Source: Mycobacteroides salmoniphilum (GTDB taxonomy: Bacteria; Actinomycetota; Actinomycetes; Mycobacteriales; Mycobacteriaceae). Taken from it: a DNA stretch of 64,000 nt. Each line of letters starts with the position of its first letter. Position 1 is the first letter of the stretch. This document shows, piece by piece, positions 9,265 through 17,972 of the stretch. Both the position numbers and the translations under genes were made by a program. The DNA is taken from the NCBI RefSeq assembly GCF_004924335.1, contig NZ_CP024633.1, positions 2,728,001 to 2,792,000 of the forward strand, given 5' to 3'. The notes beneath the pieces are model-generated. The model worked only from the letters and a program-made list of their open reading frames with translations. It had not been told where the DNA came from and ran no database searches.

Positions 9265-10169
9265 GTCAGCCAGGACAGGTGCGGGTCCCAGGCCGGCCCG
9301 GCATCCGGTGCGTCATCCCGGGTCACGATGGCCTGAATCAATCCGTACGGACGGTCATCGGCATGAAAGACCTCGTTGGGGTTCTCCAGCCCGAACGGTG
9401 ACAGGTCGTACACAAAGTGGTGTTTGTTGGGCGCCGAGAGGCGGACCTCGGCGATCAGCGGGTAGGCCTCCAGGATCGCCGTGCCCATCTCGTACAACGT
9501 CTGCTGCAGGGCCAGCGAGTGCACGGTGGCGAAGCGCTCCAGGATGATCTGCTTCACCCCGAGATAGGTCTGGTCCCAGTCGATCTCGGTACCGATGAAA
9601 CGCCATTTGGCGACCAGCGAGGTGGCCATCACCCGGTCGTTGGTGGGCTGCAGGATCGTGTACTTGTCTTCTAGGAAATCGTGGAACTCCGAACCCGTCG
9701 ACTTCAGCACGACCAGATCTTTGAGACCGCCGATCACCCAGGTCCGCTGCGCCGCACCCACACCCTCGACGGTGATCTCGGCGGTGCGCACCTCCTGACC
9801 TTTACGAACCCAGGCGTGATCATGTTCGCGCCCATCGACAAGGACCCTCTCCCAGGCGTATTCGTCAATCTCAATGCGCGCGCCGGTTACCGGCTCATAC
9901 TCGTCCACGAAGTGGTACGCCAGGTCCAGACCATATCGCTCGATGGTCTCGATGCCCTTCTCCTTGGCGTACGCGTAGATGGTCTGCTTCTGACTGTCGG
10001 TGGGCAGCACCTTGCGCTGATCGCCATCGGTGTAGGCCGCGGCGAAGTCCCCGCGCAGTGCGCTACCGACGTTGAGGTCCTTGATCTCATGGCGCGGAGA
10101 GTCCCGGTAGATCCGGACGACTCGGTTCTCGGCCTTGCCGTACTGGTTGCCTCCGAGCACGATTCCCAT
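9261..10169 (-). CDS. uox: Urate oxidase (uricase)
   Basis: It is a cofactor-free oxidase turning urate into 5-hydroxyisourate. At 302 residues it has family length and the conserved elements: NQYGKAENRVVR with the catalytic Lys near residue 12, VLPTDSQKQTIYAYAK with the catalytic Thr, and NKHHFVYDLSPFGLENPNEVF with the catalytic His and substrate loop. It is the last gene of the leftward operon, 15 bases after the hydroxyisourate hydrolase stop. There is no C-terminal Ser-Arg-Leu-type tail, as expected for a bacterial protein. Confidence 0.95.
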   Translation of the reverse strand: MGIVLGGNQYGKAENRVVRIYRDSPRHEIKDLNVGSALRGDFAAAYTDGDQRKVLPTDSQKQTIYAYAKEKGIETIERYGLDLAYHFVDEYEPVTGARIEIDEYAWERVLVDGREHDHAWVRKGQEVRTAEITVEGVGAAQRTWVIGGLKDLVVLKSTGSEFHDFLEDKYTILQPTNDRVMATSLVAKWRFIGTEIDWDQTYLGVKQIILERFATVHSLALQQTLYEMGTAILEAYPLIAEVRLSAPNKHHFVYDLSPFGLENPNEVFHADDRPYGLIQAIVTRDDAPDAGPAWDPHLSWLT

Positions 10170-10184
10170 GGATGCGTTCCTTTC

Positions 10185-10508
10185 TCAGCTGCCGCGATAG
10201 GTGGAGTAGGCGTACGGGCTCAGCAGCAGCGGCACATGCAGGTGCCCACTACCGTCCGCCAGGAAGCTGATGATCACTTCCGGGTAGAACCCATCGATCC
10301 CGTTGTCGGTGAACCAGGTTCCCGTGTCGAACACCAGCCGGTACGTGCCTGCGGCTAGCACCGCCCCGGCAAGGTCGGCAATCCTGCCCTCGGAATCGGT
10401 TGTGCCGCTGGCCACCAGAGACTCTGCGCCGTCCAGCAGCCTCACGCGCACCCCCTGCGCCGGCCGCCCGGAAACCGCGTCCAGTACATGGGTACTCACA
10501 CCCGTCAC
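10185..10508 (-). CDS. uraH: 5-Hydroxyisourate hydrolase
   Basis: This transthyretin-like enzyme hydrolyses 5-hydroxyisourate to OHCU, the second step of the uricolytic route. The 107-residue protein begins with the signature STHVLD and ends with the diagnostic YRGS tetrapeptide that separates hydrolases from true transthyretins. It has no periplasmic signal peptide, so it acts in the cytosol with urate oxidase. The GTG at 10508 overlaps the OHCU decarboxylase stop as GTGA, and a GTG start is well supported by this coupling. Confidence 0.95.
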   Translation of the reverse strand: MTGVSTHVLDAVSGRPAQGVRVRLLDGAESLVASGTTDSEGRIADLAGAVLAAGTYRLVFDTGTWFTDNGIDGFYPEVIISFLADGSGHLHVPLLLSPYAYSTYRGS

Positions 10509-11047
10509 GATCCGTCCTCCGTCTCGATGTCATCGGCATGTCTGCCCGCCGGGCCCAGCATCCGCGCCAGGCGGCTGCGATTGATCTTGCCCAATTCCAT
10601 TCTCATGACCCGGCGTTCGTTCTGGGGGTCATTCTTGAGCCGCTCCTGCAGGATCGCCAGCAGTTCCCCGGCGGGCCTGCCATTGGCAAACACGAGATAC
10701 ACGTAGCCAAAACGCTTCTCGTACTCGGCATTGCATTCCTTGAGCTGGGCCAGCACCGTGGCCTCGGCACCGGCCACACCGGACTGCTCCCGGCGCGAGG
10801 CCGCGTTATCGGGCCGCTCCCCGATCCTCGGGTGCCCGTCGAGCGCCTCGTCCAGATCCGAGTCAGTGAGCTCGGCCAGGATCAGGTCCGCCCGGTTGTA
10901 CAGGGCCTCCTCATCACGAAAGGGGCGCCCGGCCGCCACCCGCACCGCCCAGATCCGCGAAGTGCAACACTCGTAGAGCCAGTGGATCGCCTGGTTATCG
11001 GTGAGCTCGTTGAAGCTTTCGATTCCCCGCCAGTCAACGCGCCGCAT
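10505..11047 (-). CDS. uraD: OHCU decarboxylase
   Basis: It decarboxylates OHCU to give S-allantoin. The 180-residue protein begins WRGIESFNELTDNQAI and carries DGHPRIGE, whose His is the proposed catalytic residue of the family, followed by the conserved NAEYEKRFGYVYLVF strand and a late KNDPQNERRV. The ATG at 11047 lies 14 bases inside the permease gene, indicating tight coupling. A second domain of the same fold is fused to the permease just upstream, but that one has lost the catalytic His, so this is probably the working enzyme. Confidence 0.92.
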   Translation of the reverse strand: MRRVDWRGIESFNELTDNQAIHWLYECCTSRIWAVRVAAGRPFRDEEALYNRADLILAELTDSDLDEALDGHPRIGERPDNAASRREQSGVAGAEATVLAQLKECNAEYEKRFGYVYLVFANGRPAGELLAILQERLKNDPQNERRVMRMELGKINRSRLARMLGPAGRHADDIETEDGS

Positions 11048-12986
11048 GGAAATCCTCGTAACGCCCGAAGCGGGCCGCCGTGATGGGATTGGCGTCGGCC
11101 ACCAGATCATCGAATCGGTAATTGGCGATCTTCGCGATCTCGATGAGGGCGAAGGAGCGCTCGCTGGTTGTCGAATTCTCCATGCGGCTCCACCCGTTGC
11201 GCAGCACCCGTTCGTAACGCTCGGTCTCTCGTGCGCAGATCACCAGCGGGAAACCGAAATGCTCGCGATAGGCGTTGGCCAGGCTCACTACATTGTTCAG
11301 CTCACCCTCGTCGAGGGTCTGCAGGATGGTGTGGTCGACGGCTGCCATCTCCCCAGCTTCGTCCTCGGCACCCAGATCGGGGAACGATCTGATGAGTTCG
11401 AGCTGCTGCTCGTCGCTGCCGGTGAGCATCGCCTCCTGGAATGCGCTGCGCAGATCGTGTGCGTCGGTGAAGGGCCGCTGCTGGTAGGCGCGATCCACGA
11501 CCCAGTGCACGTCCTGGACCAGGCTGCCGAACGTGTGACGAAACTCGTCGAGGGTCATCTCATTGACCTGCGCGAGCCGAATGGCGCCTCCCCCCGCCAC
11601 CGCCACGCCGCGGCTACCGGTGTGGAAGAACAGTAGGTTCAACACGATCGCGGTGATGGCGCCCATGGTGATGCCGGTGCTGAACGGAATCTGCAGCAGC
11701 CCCGGTACGGCCTGGTCGATTCCCGGGAGCGCGGGAACCGCGATATCGCGCCCGCGGTCCAGGACGGTTGACGGGCCCGAAGACTGGGAGAACTGCACGT
11801 ACATTCCCATGGCCAGCGAGGTACTGGCGATGATCAGGTTGCGGTGGTCGTTGAAGTCGACCTTGCCCAGTGTCTGGATGCCGACGACGGCCACCGTCGC
11901 GAACAAGGTCATCGCGGCCCCGCCCAGCACCGGGGCCGGGATCGACTCCACGATCTTGGCGGTCTTGGGCAGCACGCCCAACACCATCATGATCAGCCCA
12001 GCGGTCGCTACCACCCAACGACTCTTGACCCCGGTGAGGCGCACCAGCCCGACGTTCTCCGAGAACGCCGTGTACGGAAACGAGTTGAAGGTGCCGCCGA
12101 TCATGGTGGCAATGCCGTCGGCGCGCACCGTGGCGGCGATATCCGCCCCGCGTACCCGCTTGCCGACGATCTCGGCGGTGGCGAAGACCGCGCCGGTGGA
12201 TTCGACAGCGGTCACCATCAGCACCACGATCAGCGACACCACCGCAATAACATCGAAGCGCGGGGCGCCGAATGCGAATGGCGAGGTGAACCCGATCCAG
12301 CCCGCCTCACCCACCCGCGTGAAATCGGTGTCACCGGCAAGCCAGGCGATGGCGGTACCGGCAACCAGACCCAGCAGCACCGCGATGGTGCTCCAGAAGC
12401 CCCGGAAGAACCTCTGCATCAGCACGATCAGCACGATGGTGCCTGCCGCGTACATGAGCCAGCGCCCGTTTCCGGGATCGTGCGCCGCGACCGGGCTGTG
12501 CGGGTTGCGGACGGCGTCGCCGATGCCCACCGGCAGCAGCGACACTCCGATGATCGTGATGACCGAGCCGGTCACGATCGGCGGGAAGAAGCGGATGAGG
12601 CGGGCGAAGAACGGCGCGATGAGAAAGGTGAACGCGCCCGCCGTAATGACGGCGCCGTAGACGGTGAGCAGCCCCACCCTGCCGCCGCCGTGGTCGTTGG
12701 CGATCTTGATCACCGGCGCCAGGGTCGCGAAGGTGACCCCTTGGAGCAGCGGCAGCCGCACGCCGATCTTCCAGAACCCGACCGCTTGCAGGATCGAGGC
12801 AATACCGCAGGTAAACAGGTCTGCGGTGATCAACATGGTCAGCGCCTCGGCGTCCAGGTTAATGGCACGCGCGATGAGCAGCGGCACCAGCACCGCGCCG
12901 GCATAGAACGCGATCACATGCTGGATGCCCAAAGTGACGAGCTTGCCCGCGGACGGCACCTCGTCGACGGGATGGACTCTCCTCAT
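11034..12986 (-). CDS. NCS2 urate/xanthine permease fused to an OHCU-decarboxylase-like domain
   Basis: The 650-residue protein has two parts. Residues 1 to about 465 are a nucleobase-ascorbate (NCS2) transporter with about 12-14 hydrophobic helices and the signature segments AVESTGAVFAT and GGTFNSFPYTAFSENVGLV; it should import urate or xanthine by proton symport. From about residue 490 there is a cytoplasmic OHCU-decarboxylase-like domain (HWVVDRAYQQRPFTD, QLELIRSFPDLGAEDE, YREHFGFPLVICA). Where working enzymes have HPDL this one has FPDL, so the catalytic His is replaced by Phe. GGGAGG about 8 bases before the ATG at 12986 selects that start over an ATG at 13004. It is the second gene of the regulator-led operon. 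Confidence 0.9.
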   Translation of the reverse strand: MRRVHPVDEVPSAGKLVTLGIQHVIAFYAGAVLVPLLIARAINLDAEALTMLITADLFTCGIASILQAVGFWKIGVRLPLLQGVTFATLAPVIKIANDHGGGRVGLLTVYGAVITAGAFTFLIAPFFARLIRFFPPIVTGSVITIIGVSLLPVGIGDAVRNPHSPVAAHDPGNGRWLMYAAGTIVLIVLMQRFFRGFWSTIAVLLGLVAGTAIAWLAGDTDFTRVGEAGWIGFTSPFAFGAPRFDVIAVVSLIVVLMVTAVESTGAVFATAEIVGKRVRGADIAATVRADGIATMIGGTFNSFPYTAFSENVGLVRLTGVKSRWVVATAGLIMMVLGVLPKTAKIVESIPAPVLGGAAMTLFATVAVVGIQTLGKVDFNDHRNLIIASTSLAMGMYVQFSQSSGPSTVLDRGRDIAVPALPGIDQAVPGLLQIPFSTGITMGAITAIVLNLLFFHTGSRGVAVAGGGAIRLAQVNEMTLDEFRHTFGSLVQDVHWVVDRAYQQRPFTDAHDLRSAFQEAMLTGSDEQQLELIRSFPDLGAEDEAGEMAAVDHTILQTLDEGELNNVVSLANAYREHFGFPLVICARETERYERVLRNGWSRMENSTTSERSFALIEIAKIANYRFDDLVADANPITAARFGRYEDFHAAR

Positions 12987-13104
12987 CGCAGAACCTCCCT
13001 GCATCGGTGCGTCCGCGCTACCTGCCGACCGCCGAAGCGACGCTAGATCGACCGTGTTGCGGCCAGGTTGCCGGGTGTCTATATCTTTCCGGCGGGTCAG
13101 CGCG

Positions 13105-13815
13105 CTACGTTTCGGCGATTACGTCCAATTGCCCTGCGGCAGCGACTATCACCGACTCCAAGCGGTCGTGGTGGGTCGCCGCGACGGACAGCAGAGCCTC
13201 GGTATCGCCCCTTGCCACCGCTGTGATCATCGCCTCATGGTCGGCGTGTAGCTGCAGCTGATCCGACGCGGAAACCGTCCGCATCACCTGGAACGGCTCG
13301 GTCAGATTCCAGGTGGCCTCGAACATGTGCAACAGGCGGTGCATGCCGCAGGGAATCACCAGTGCGCGGTGAAAGCGCCGGGAATGCAGGTGAAAAGCAC
13401 GCGCATCGCCTTCGATGGTGGCCTGTTGCAGCCGCTCATGTTCGGCCAGCGCGCGATCCAGATCCTCAGGCGTTGTCAGCGCCACCGCCTGTGCGAGCGC
13501 GGCACGCTCGAGAACACCTCGGGTGAAATAGATCTCGCGAAGCTCGGGAAGCGTGAGCTGCGCCACGCGGTAGCCCCCATTGGCCCGATGATTGACAAGC
13601 CCTTCGGCGACAAGGGTCTTGAGTGCTTCCCGTACCGGGATGGGGCTGATTTGGTAGGTGTCGGCGACCTCACTGATGGGGATCGTGGAACCCGGCGGCG
13701 CGGCACCCTCGAGGATGGCCCGCCGCAACCCGTCGAGCACGCTCGTCTGGTCATGCCCGGACCGGTTGGCGCGCAGCTCGTTGATCAGCCTGCGGTAGCG
13801 GAACGTACGTGACAT
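13105..13815 (-). CDS. GntR/FadR-family transcriptional regulator
   Basis: This 236-residue regulator has an N-terminal winged helix-turn-helix (residues 25-90, ISEVADTYQISPIPVREALK then GGYRVAQL) and a C-terminal all-helical FCD ligand domain with FHRALV and HADHEAMITAV metal-ligand-like His positions. FCD regulators usually sense small carboxylates, so allantoate, ureidoglycolate or glyoxylate are reasonable ligands, but that is inference. It is the first gene of the leftward urate operon, about 118 bases ahead of the permease, and divergent from allantoin racemase across 156 bases, so it probably controls both sides. Confidence 0.88.
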   Translation of the reverse strand: MSRTFRYRRLINELRANRSGHDQTSVLDGLRRAILEGAAPPGSTIPISEVADTYQISPIPVREALKTLVAEGLVNHRANGGYRVAQLTLPELREIYFTRGVLERAALAQAVALTTPEDLDRALAEHERLQQATIEGDARAFHLHSRRFHRALVIPCGMHRLLHMFEATWNLTEPFQVMRTVSASDQLQLHADHEAMITAVARGDTEALLSVAATHHDRLESVIVAAAGQLDVIAET

Positions 13816-13971
13816 TCGCCCTCCATCGCCGTCTGCCGAACCCCGATCTTGTCAGTGGTCGTGCCCGGCTGCTATCGCTGGCGACATAGAGTTAACGCGA
13901 ACGTTTCATGACGCGGCGCCCGGGACAACGCCGTACCCCACGCCCGTCGCGGCCGACGTACCCTGTCGGCC

Positions 13972-14712
13972 ATGCGCATACGCGTCATCAACCCCAACAC
14001 CACCGAGGCCATGACGAAGGCCATCGAAGCGGTAGCGCATTCAGCGGCCTGGACGGGAACCAGTATCACCACGGTCAACCCGGCGATGGGGCCGGTCTCG
14101 ATCGAGAGCCACTACGACGAGGCGTTGAGTGTGCCCGGTGTGCTGGCCGAAATCCGCCGCGCTGAATCCGAAGGCGCCGAAGGGTACGTGCTGGCCTGCT
14201 TCGGCGATCCCGGCCTCGATGCCGCCCGGGAACTGGCCGCCGGTCCGGTGGTCGGCATCGCCGAGGCCGCCATGCACATGGCCAGTCACCTCGGCAGGGG
14301 GTTCAGTGTGGTCACCACCTTGGAGCGCACCGCCGGCCGCGCCCGGGATCTGGCCGAACGCTATGGAATGTCCCGCTTCTGCCAGGGAGTGCACGGTTGC
14401 GATATCGCGGTGCTGGACTTGGAGACAAACCCCAAGACCAAGGACATTCTCATCGAACACTGCCAACGCGCGGCACGCGATGACGGCAGCGATGTGATCG
14501 TGCTGGGTTGTGCGGGAATGGCCGGGCTGTGCCGGGATATCTCCTCCGAGATCGGGCTACCGGTGATCGATGGTGTGGCAGCCGCGGTGAACCTGGTGCA
14601 ATCGTTGGTGTCCATGGGCCTGCGCAAGTCGGGACGGGGCGAGTTTGCCACGCCGCCAATCAAACCCTATGCCGGACTGACGGATTCGTTCGGTTCAATA
14701 TCCGCGGGGTGA
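13972..14712 (+). CDS. Allantoin/hydantoin racemase (Asp/Glu racemase family)
   Basis: It probably interconverts R- and S-allantoin so that all spontaneously racemised allantoin can be used by a stereospecific allantoinase. The 246-residue protein shows the family start MRIRVINPNTTEAM and the two catalytic cysteines, Cys76 in YVLACFGDPGLD and Cys180 in VLGCAGM, which act as general acid and base. It lies divergent from the GntR regulator. The last 46 bases overlap the convergent allantoinase gene, which is unusually long for a stop/stop overlap. Hydantoin racemase activity is the alternative; context favours allantoin. Confidence 0.87.
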   Translation: MRIRVINPNTTEAMTKAIEAVAHSAAWTGTSITTVNPAMGPVSIESHYDEALSVPGVLAEIRRAESEGAEGYVLACFGDPGLDAARELAAGPVVGIAEAAMHMASHLGRGFSVVTTLERTAGRARDLAERYGMSRFCQGVHGCDIAVLDLETNPKTKDILIEHCQRAARDDGSDVIVLGCAGMAGLCRDISSEIGLPVIDGVAAAVNLVQSLVSMGLRKSGRGEFATPPIKPYAGLTDSFGSISAG

Positions 14713-15632
14713 ACCCGACGCCAATGTTCGGCGATGTCGATGCGTTTGGCGATCCACACCCCCTCATGGGCCTGCACATGGTCGAGGAACCGCTCGAGCG
14801 CGACTGTCCTTGCCGGCCGGCCCACGAGCCGGCAGTGCAGGCCCACCGACAGCATCTTCGGGCTGCCCGCCTCCCCCTCGGCGTACAGGCAATCGAAGGC
14901 ATCTCGCAGATGCGTGAAAAATTGTTCCCCGCTGGGGAATCCGGCCGGTGAGGCAAACCGCATGTCATTCGTGTCGAGCGTGTAGGGCACGACCAAGTGG
15001 TCGGTCGCACCGCCGTGAGCAGGTACCCGCACCCAGTACGGCAGGTCATCGGCGTAGGAGTCGGAGTCATAGGCGAATCCCCCGTGCTCGACCACCAGTT
15101 GCCGGGTCTGTGGGGAGTCACGGCCGGTGTACCAACCCAACGGGGCGGCGCCGGTGAGGTCACGCAGAATCTGGACTGCCTGCGCCATGTGCTCACGCTC
15201 GATATCCGGGGACACCAGCTGGTAGGACTGCCACCGCAGCCCATGGCACGCAATTTCGTGCCCGAGCTCAGCGAACGCCGCCACCGCCTCCGGGTTGCAT
15301 TGCAACGCCCGCGCCACGGCGAAGATCGTCAGTGTCAAGCCACGGCGCTCGAACACCCGCAGGACCCGCCAGAGCCCGGCGCGTGAACCATATTCGTACA
15401 GCGATTCCATGCTCATGTGCCGGTTCGTGAACGGCTCCGCCGGCACCATCTCCGAAAGAAATGTCTCCGAGGCGGCGGATCCGTCCAGCACGTTGTTCTC
15501 GGCGCCCTCTTCATAATTGAGCACGAACTGCACCGCGATACGCGCCGCACCAGGCCAGCGCGGGTGCGGTGGGGTACGTCCGTAACCCACCATATCGCGG
15601 GGTGTCGCCTGTTCAGTCTCGTTATGAGCCAT
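14667..15632 (-). CDS. puuE: PuuE-type allantoinase (polysaccharide deacetylase fold)
   Basis: It hydrolyses allantoin to allantoate without the binuclear metal centre of classical AllB. The 321-residue protein has the NodB-like (polysaccharide deacetylase) fold with the PuuE features RDMVGYGRTPPHPRWPGAAR near the N-terminus, FVLNYEEGAE, GHEIACHGLRW, GWYTGRDSPQTRQLV and DDLPYWV. The ATG at 15632 gives a normal N-terminus; a longer frame upstream has no similarity. It faces the racemase and overlaps it by 46 bases. A deacetylase on another substrate is possible but unlikely in this neighbourhood. Confidence 0.9.
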   Translation of the reverse strand: MAHNETEQATPRDMVGYGRTPPHPRWPGAARIAVQFVLNYEEGAENNVLDGSAASETFLSEMVPAEPFTNRHMSMESLYEYGSRAGLWRVLRVFERRGLTLTIFAVARALQCNPEAVAAFAELGHEIACHGLRWQSYQLVSPDIEREHMAQAVQILRDLTGAAPLGWYTGRDSPQTRQLVVEHGGFAYDSDSYADDLPYWVRVPAHGGATDHLVVPYTLDTNDMRFASPAGFPSGEQFFTHLRDAFDCLYAEGEAGSPKMLSVGLHCRLVGRPARTVALERFLDHVQAHEGVWIAKRIDIAEHWRRVHPADIEPNESVSPA

Positions 15633-15759
15633 CGTGGGCACGATAGTAGGCCGCCCGATTTGCCGCACCGAATCACGTTCCGGTGGAGGAATTCTGGCCC
15701 GGGAAAATATTGTTTCTGCGCAACACGATGGCAACACCGAGCACTTAACTTCGGGTGTC

Positions 15760-15778
15760 ACCAGCTTTTCTGGCTGGT
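15760..15778 (+). promoter_or_regulatory. Short stem-loop in the leader of the NCS1 permease
   Basis: ACCAGC (15760-15765) pairs exactly with GCTGGT (15773-15778) around a 7-base loop. It lies about 20 bases ahead of the permease start, just before its ribosome site GGAGGAGG (15789-15796). It could be an operator or a leader hairpin. The rest of 15633-15799 is promoter space for two divergent genes; nothing else coding is seen. Confidence 0.3.
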
Positions 15779-15799
15779 CGACGATTCGGAGGAGGCTAC

Positions 15800-17317
15800 G
15801 TGACCGGCGTAATCACGGCTGATGCCATCGCCCCGGCCAGCGGCCACAACGCCGCCGGGGACAGCGTGATCAAACCCGGATACGACCCGGCGTTGACCAA
15901 TGGCGATCTGGCCCCGCTGCGGGCACAGAGTTGGACCAGCTACAACTTCTTCGCGTTCTGGATGTCCGATGTCCACAGTGTCGGCGGCTACGTCTTCGCG
16001 GGAAGTCTTTTCGCGCTGGGAATCTCAGCCTGGCAGGTGCTGCTGGCACTGACGATCGGCATTGTGGCGGTGTACTGGCTGTGCAATCTGGTGTCACGAC
16101 CTTCCCAGCAGGCCGGCGTGCCGTACCCGGTAACCGCACGGATTGCCTTCGGTGTGCGGGGCGCCAATCTTCCCGCTCTGATCCGCGGCCTCATCGCCGT
16201 CGCCTGGTATGGCATCCAAACCTATCTGGCTTCAACGGCATTCGTACTCCTGGCGGTGAAGTTCCAGCCCGCCCTGGGCCGCTATGGCGATGCCGACGAG
16301 TACGGCTTTCTCGGTCTATCGTTACTCGGCTGGGGTGGCTTCCTGCTGATGTGGGTGCTGCAGGCCGCCGTCTTCTGGAACGGCATGGAGGCGATTCGTA
16401 AGTTCATCGACTTCTGTGGCCCCGCCGTGTACGCGGTGATGGTGGCACTTGCGCTCTATCTCGTCGTCGCGGCCGGCTGGCAGAACGTGCATTTCGGCCT
16501 GGCATCGGGTCCGCCGAAAACCGGGTTCGCCGCGGTGGCGACAGTGCTGAGTGCGATCGCACTGGTGGTGTCCTATTTCTCGGGGCCCATGCTCAACTTC
16601 GGCGATTTCTCGCGGTACGGGCGCAGCTTCGAGGAGGTCAAGCGCGGCAACTTCCTGGGATTGCCGGTGAACTTCCTGTTCTTCGCGGTGTTGGCGGTGT
16701 GCACGGTGTCGGCAGGGGCAACGGTCATCGGCCGCGGCGAGGACGGCGCCATCATCACCGACCCGGTGCTGATCGTGGACAAAATCGACAACACCACCGC
16801 GGCAGTACTGGGTGTGCTCACCTTCGCGATCGCCACCATCGGGATCAACATCGTGGCGAATTTCGTCTCGCCCGCTTTCGATTTCTCCAACCTGTCCCCG
16901 ACGCGGATCAGCTGGCGGGCCGGCGGGATGATCGCAGCGGTCGGATCGATCCTCATCACGCCCTGGAATCTCTACAACAACCCCGACACGATCCACTACA
17001 CACTCGACACGCTCGGCGCAGTAATCGGTCCGCTCTTCGGAGTCCTCATCGCCGATTTCTATCTCGTGCGCAACCGCACCATCGAGGTCGACGACCTATT
17101 CGCCCTCTCCCCGGCGGGCGCGTACTACTACCGCGGCGGCATCAACCCGGTGGCGGTGGCCGCGACCGTCGCCGGGGCGCTTACCGCCATCGCGACAGTG
17201 GTCTGGGGCAGCGCCTACCTGGCGAGCTTCACCTGGTTCGTGGGTGCGGGAATCGGCTTCGGCATCTACCTGCTGGGCATGCGGTACGTCCCGGCACACG
17301 TAATCTATGGCCGGTAG
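15800..17317 (+). CDS. NCS1 permease, probable allantoin transporter
   Basis: This 505-residue nucleobase:cation symporter-1 family protein has 12 predicted membrane helices. Typical segments are NGDLAPLRAQSWTSYNFFAFWMSDVHS at the first helix, SRPSQQAGVPYPV, and SYFSGPMLNFGDFSRY in the middle. Its place between allantoinase and the other allantoin genes makes allantoin the likeliest substrate, with cytosine, uracil or hydantoin as alternatives. The start is a GTG preceded by a strong GGAGGAGG 4-5 bases upstream; an earlier in-frame ATG-like start at 15755 has no such site. The last 13 bases overlap the convergent nucleotidyltransferase gene. Confidence 0.88.
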   Translation: MTGVITADAIAPASGHNAAGDSVIKPGYDPALTNGDLAPLRAQSWTSYNFFAFWMSDVHSVGGYVFAGSLFALGISAWQVLLALTIGIVAVYWLCNLVSRPSQQAGVPYPVTARIAFGVRGANLPALIRGLIAVAWYGIQTYLASTAFVLLAVKFQPALGRYGDADEYGFLGLSLLGWGGFLLMWVLQAAVFWNGMEAIRKFIDFCGPAVYAVMVALALYLVVAAGWQNVHFGLASGPPKTGFAAVATVLSAIALVVSYFSGPMLNFGDFSRYGRSFEEVKRGNFLGLPVNFLFFAVLAVCTVSAGATVIGRGEDGAIITDPVLIVDKIDNTTAAVLGVLTFAIATIGINIVANFVSPAFDFSNLSPTRISWRAGGMIAAVGSILITPWNLYNNPDTIHYTLDTLGAVIGPLFGVLIADFYLVRNRTIEVDDLFALSPAGAYYYRGGINPVAVAATVAGALTAIATVVWGSAYLASFTWFVGAGIGFGIYLLGMRYVPAHVIYGR

Positions 17318-17880
17318 TCCCGGTCGGCGCCGTCACTCAGGTGATCACACGGCACCTCGATCACATCGGCGCGTGCGGCCAGGTACGGCCCGGCTCCCCG
17401 GTCGCCCGCCAGTGCCGCCAGTACCGGGCCGAAATATTCCGAGCCGATGTACACGGGATGGCCGGGCCGATCCGCGAATATCGCGCGGGCCAGTGCCGAG
17501 CGCCGGTGCCCACTTGCGCGCAGCACTGCGCGTACCACCTCCGGGCCGACGGACGGCAGGTCCACCAGATGGATGAGGACTCCCGCCACATCCGTTCGCG
17601 AGCGCAGCAGTTCCAGCACCGATCGCACCGATTCCGATGCACCGCCCTGCCACCGAGGAACATCGATACCCCGTGCAGGCACCGGCATTTCGGCGTGCGC
17701 GGCACCCTGCGTCACGTAGATCTCGTCGCAGCCCCCACGGTCCAGAGCGGTCACCGCCAGCGCGAGCCAGCGCCCGTCCTCGGCAAGGATCTTCGGTATG
17801 CCGTAGCGGGTACCGGCTCCTGCCGCGAGTACCGCGCCGACAACGACATCCGCCGTGGAATCGGGCGCCACGAAGGTCAT
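17305..17880 (-). CDS. MobA/MocA-like nucleotidyltransferase
   Basis: This 191-residue protein has the NTP-transferase fold: GAVLAAGAGTRYGIPKIL is the nucleotide-binding loop, HLVDLPSVGPEVV holds the metal-binding Asp, and DRPGHPVYIG and LAGDRGAGPYL complete the pattern seen in molybdenum cofactor cytidylyltransferases. It would convert Mo-molybdopterin to the cytosine dinucleotide form used by xanthine dehydrogenase-family enzymes, in line with the xdh genes and xdhC 10 kb away. Two starts are possible: ATG 17880 (chosen) or ATG 17898, neither with a convincing ribosome site. Another nucleotidyltransferase role cannot be excluded. Confidence 0.8.
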   Translation of the reverse strand: MTFVAPDSTADVVVGAVLAAGAGTRYGIPKILAEDGRWLALAVTALDRGGCDEIYVTQGAAHAEMPVPARGIDVPRWQGGASESVRSVLELLRSRTDVAGVLIHLVDLPSVGPEVVRAVLRASGHRRSALARAIFADRPGHPVYIGSEYFGPVLAALAGDRGAGPYLAARADVIEVPCDHLSDGADRDYRP

Positions 17881-17908
17881 AGCCCTATCGAACCCCATGA
17901 CCGCCGCC

Positions 17909-17921
17909 CGCGTAATACGCG
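17909..17921. promoter_or_regulatory. Palindrome between divergent genes
   Basis: CGCGTAATACGCG is a perfect 6-1-6 palindrome in the space between the nucleotidyltransferase (left) and the dicarboxylate carrier (right, start 17973). It has the form of a dimer-binding operator. The binding protein is unknown; the GntR-family regulator at 13105-13815 is one candidate. Confidence 0.35.
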
Positions 17922-17972
17922 CTGCATCCCGCGTTCACATTCGTTAAACAGGCCGTCGTTACGGTCGCGCAC

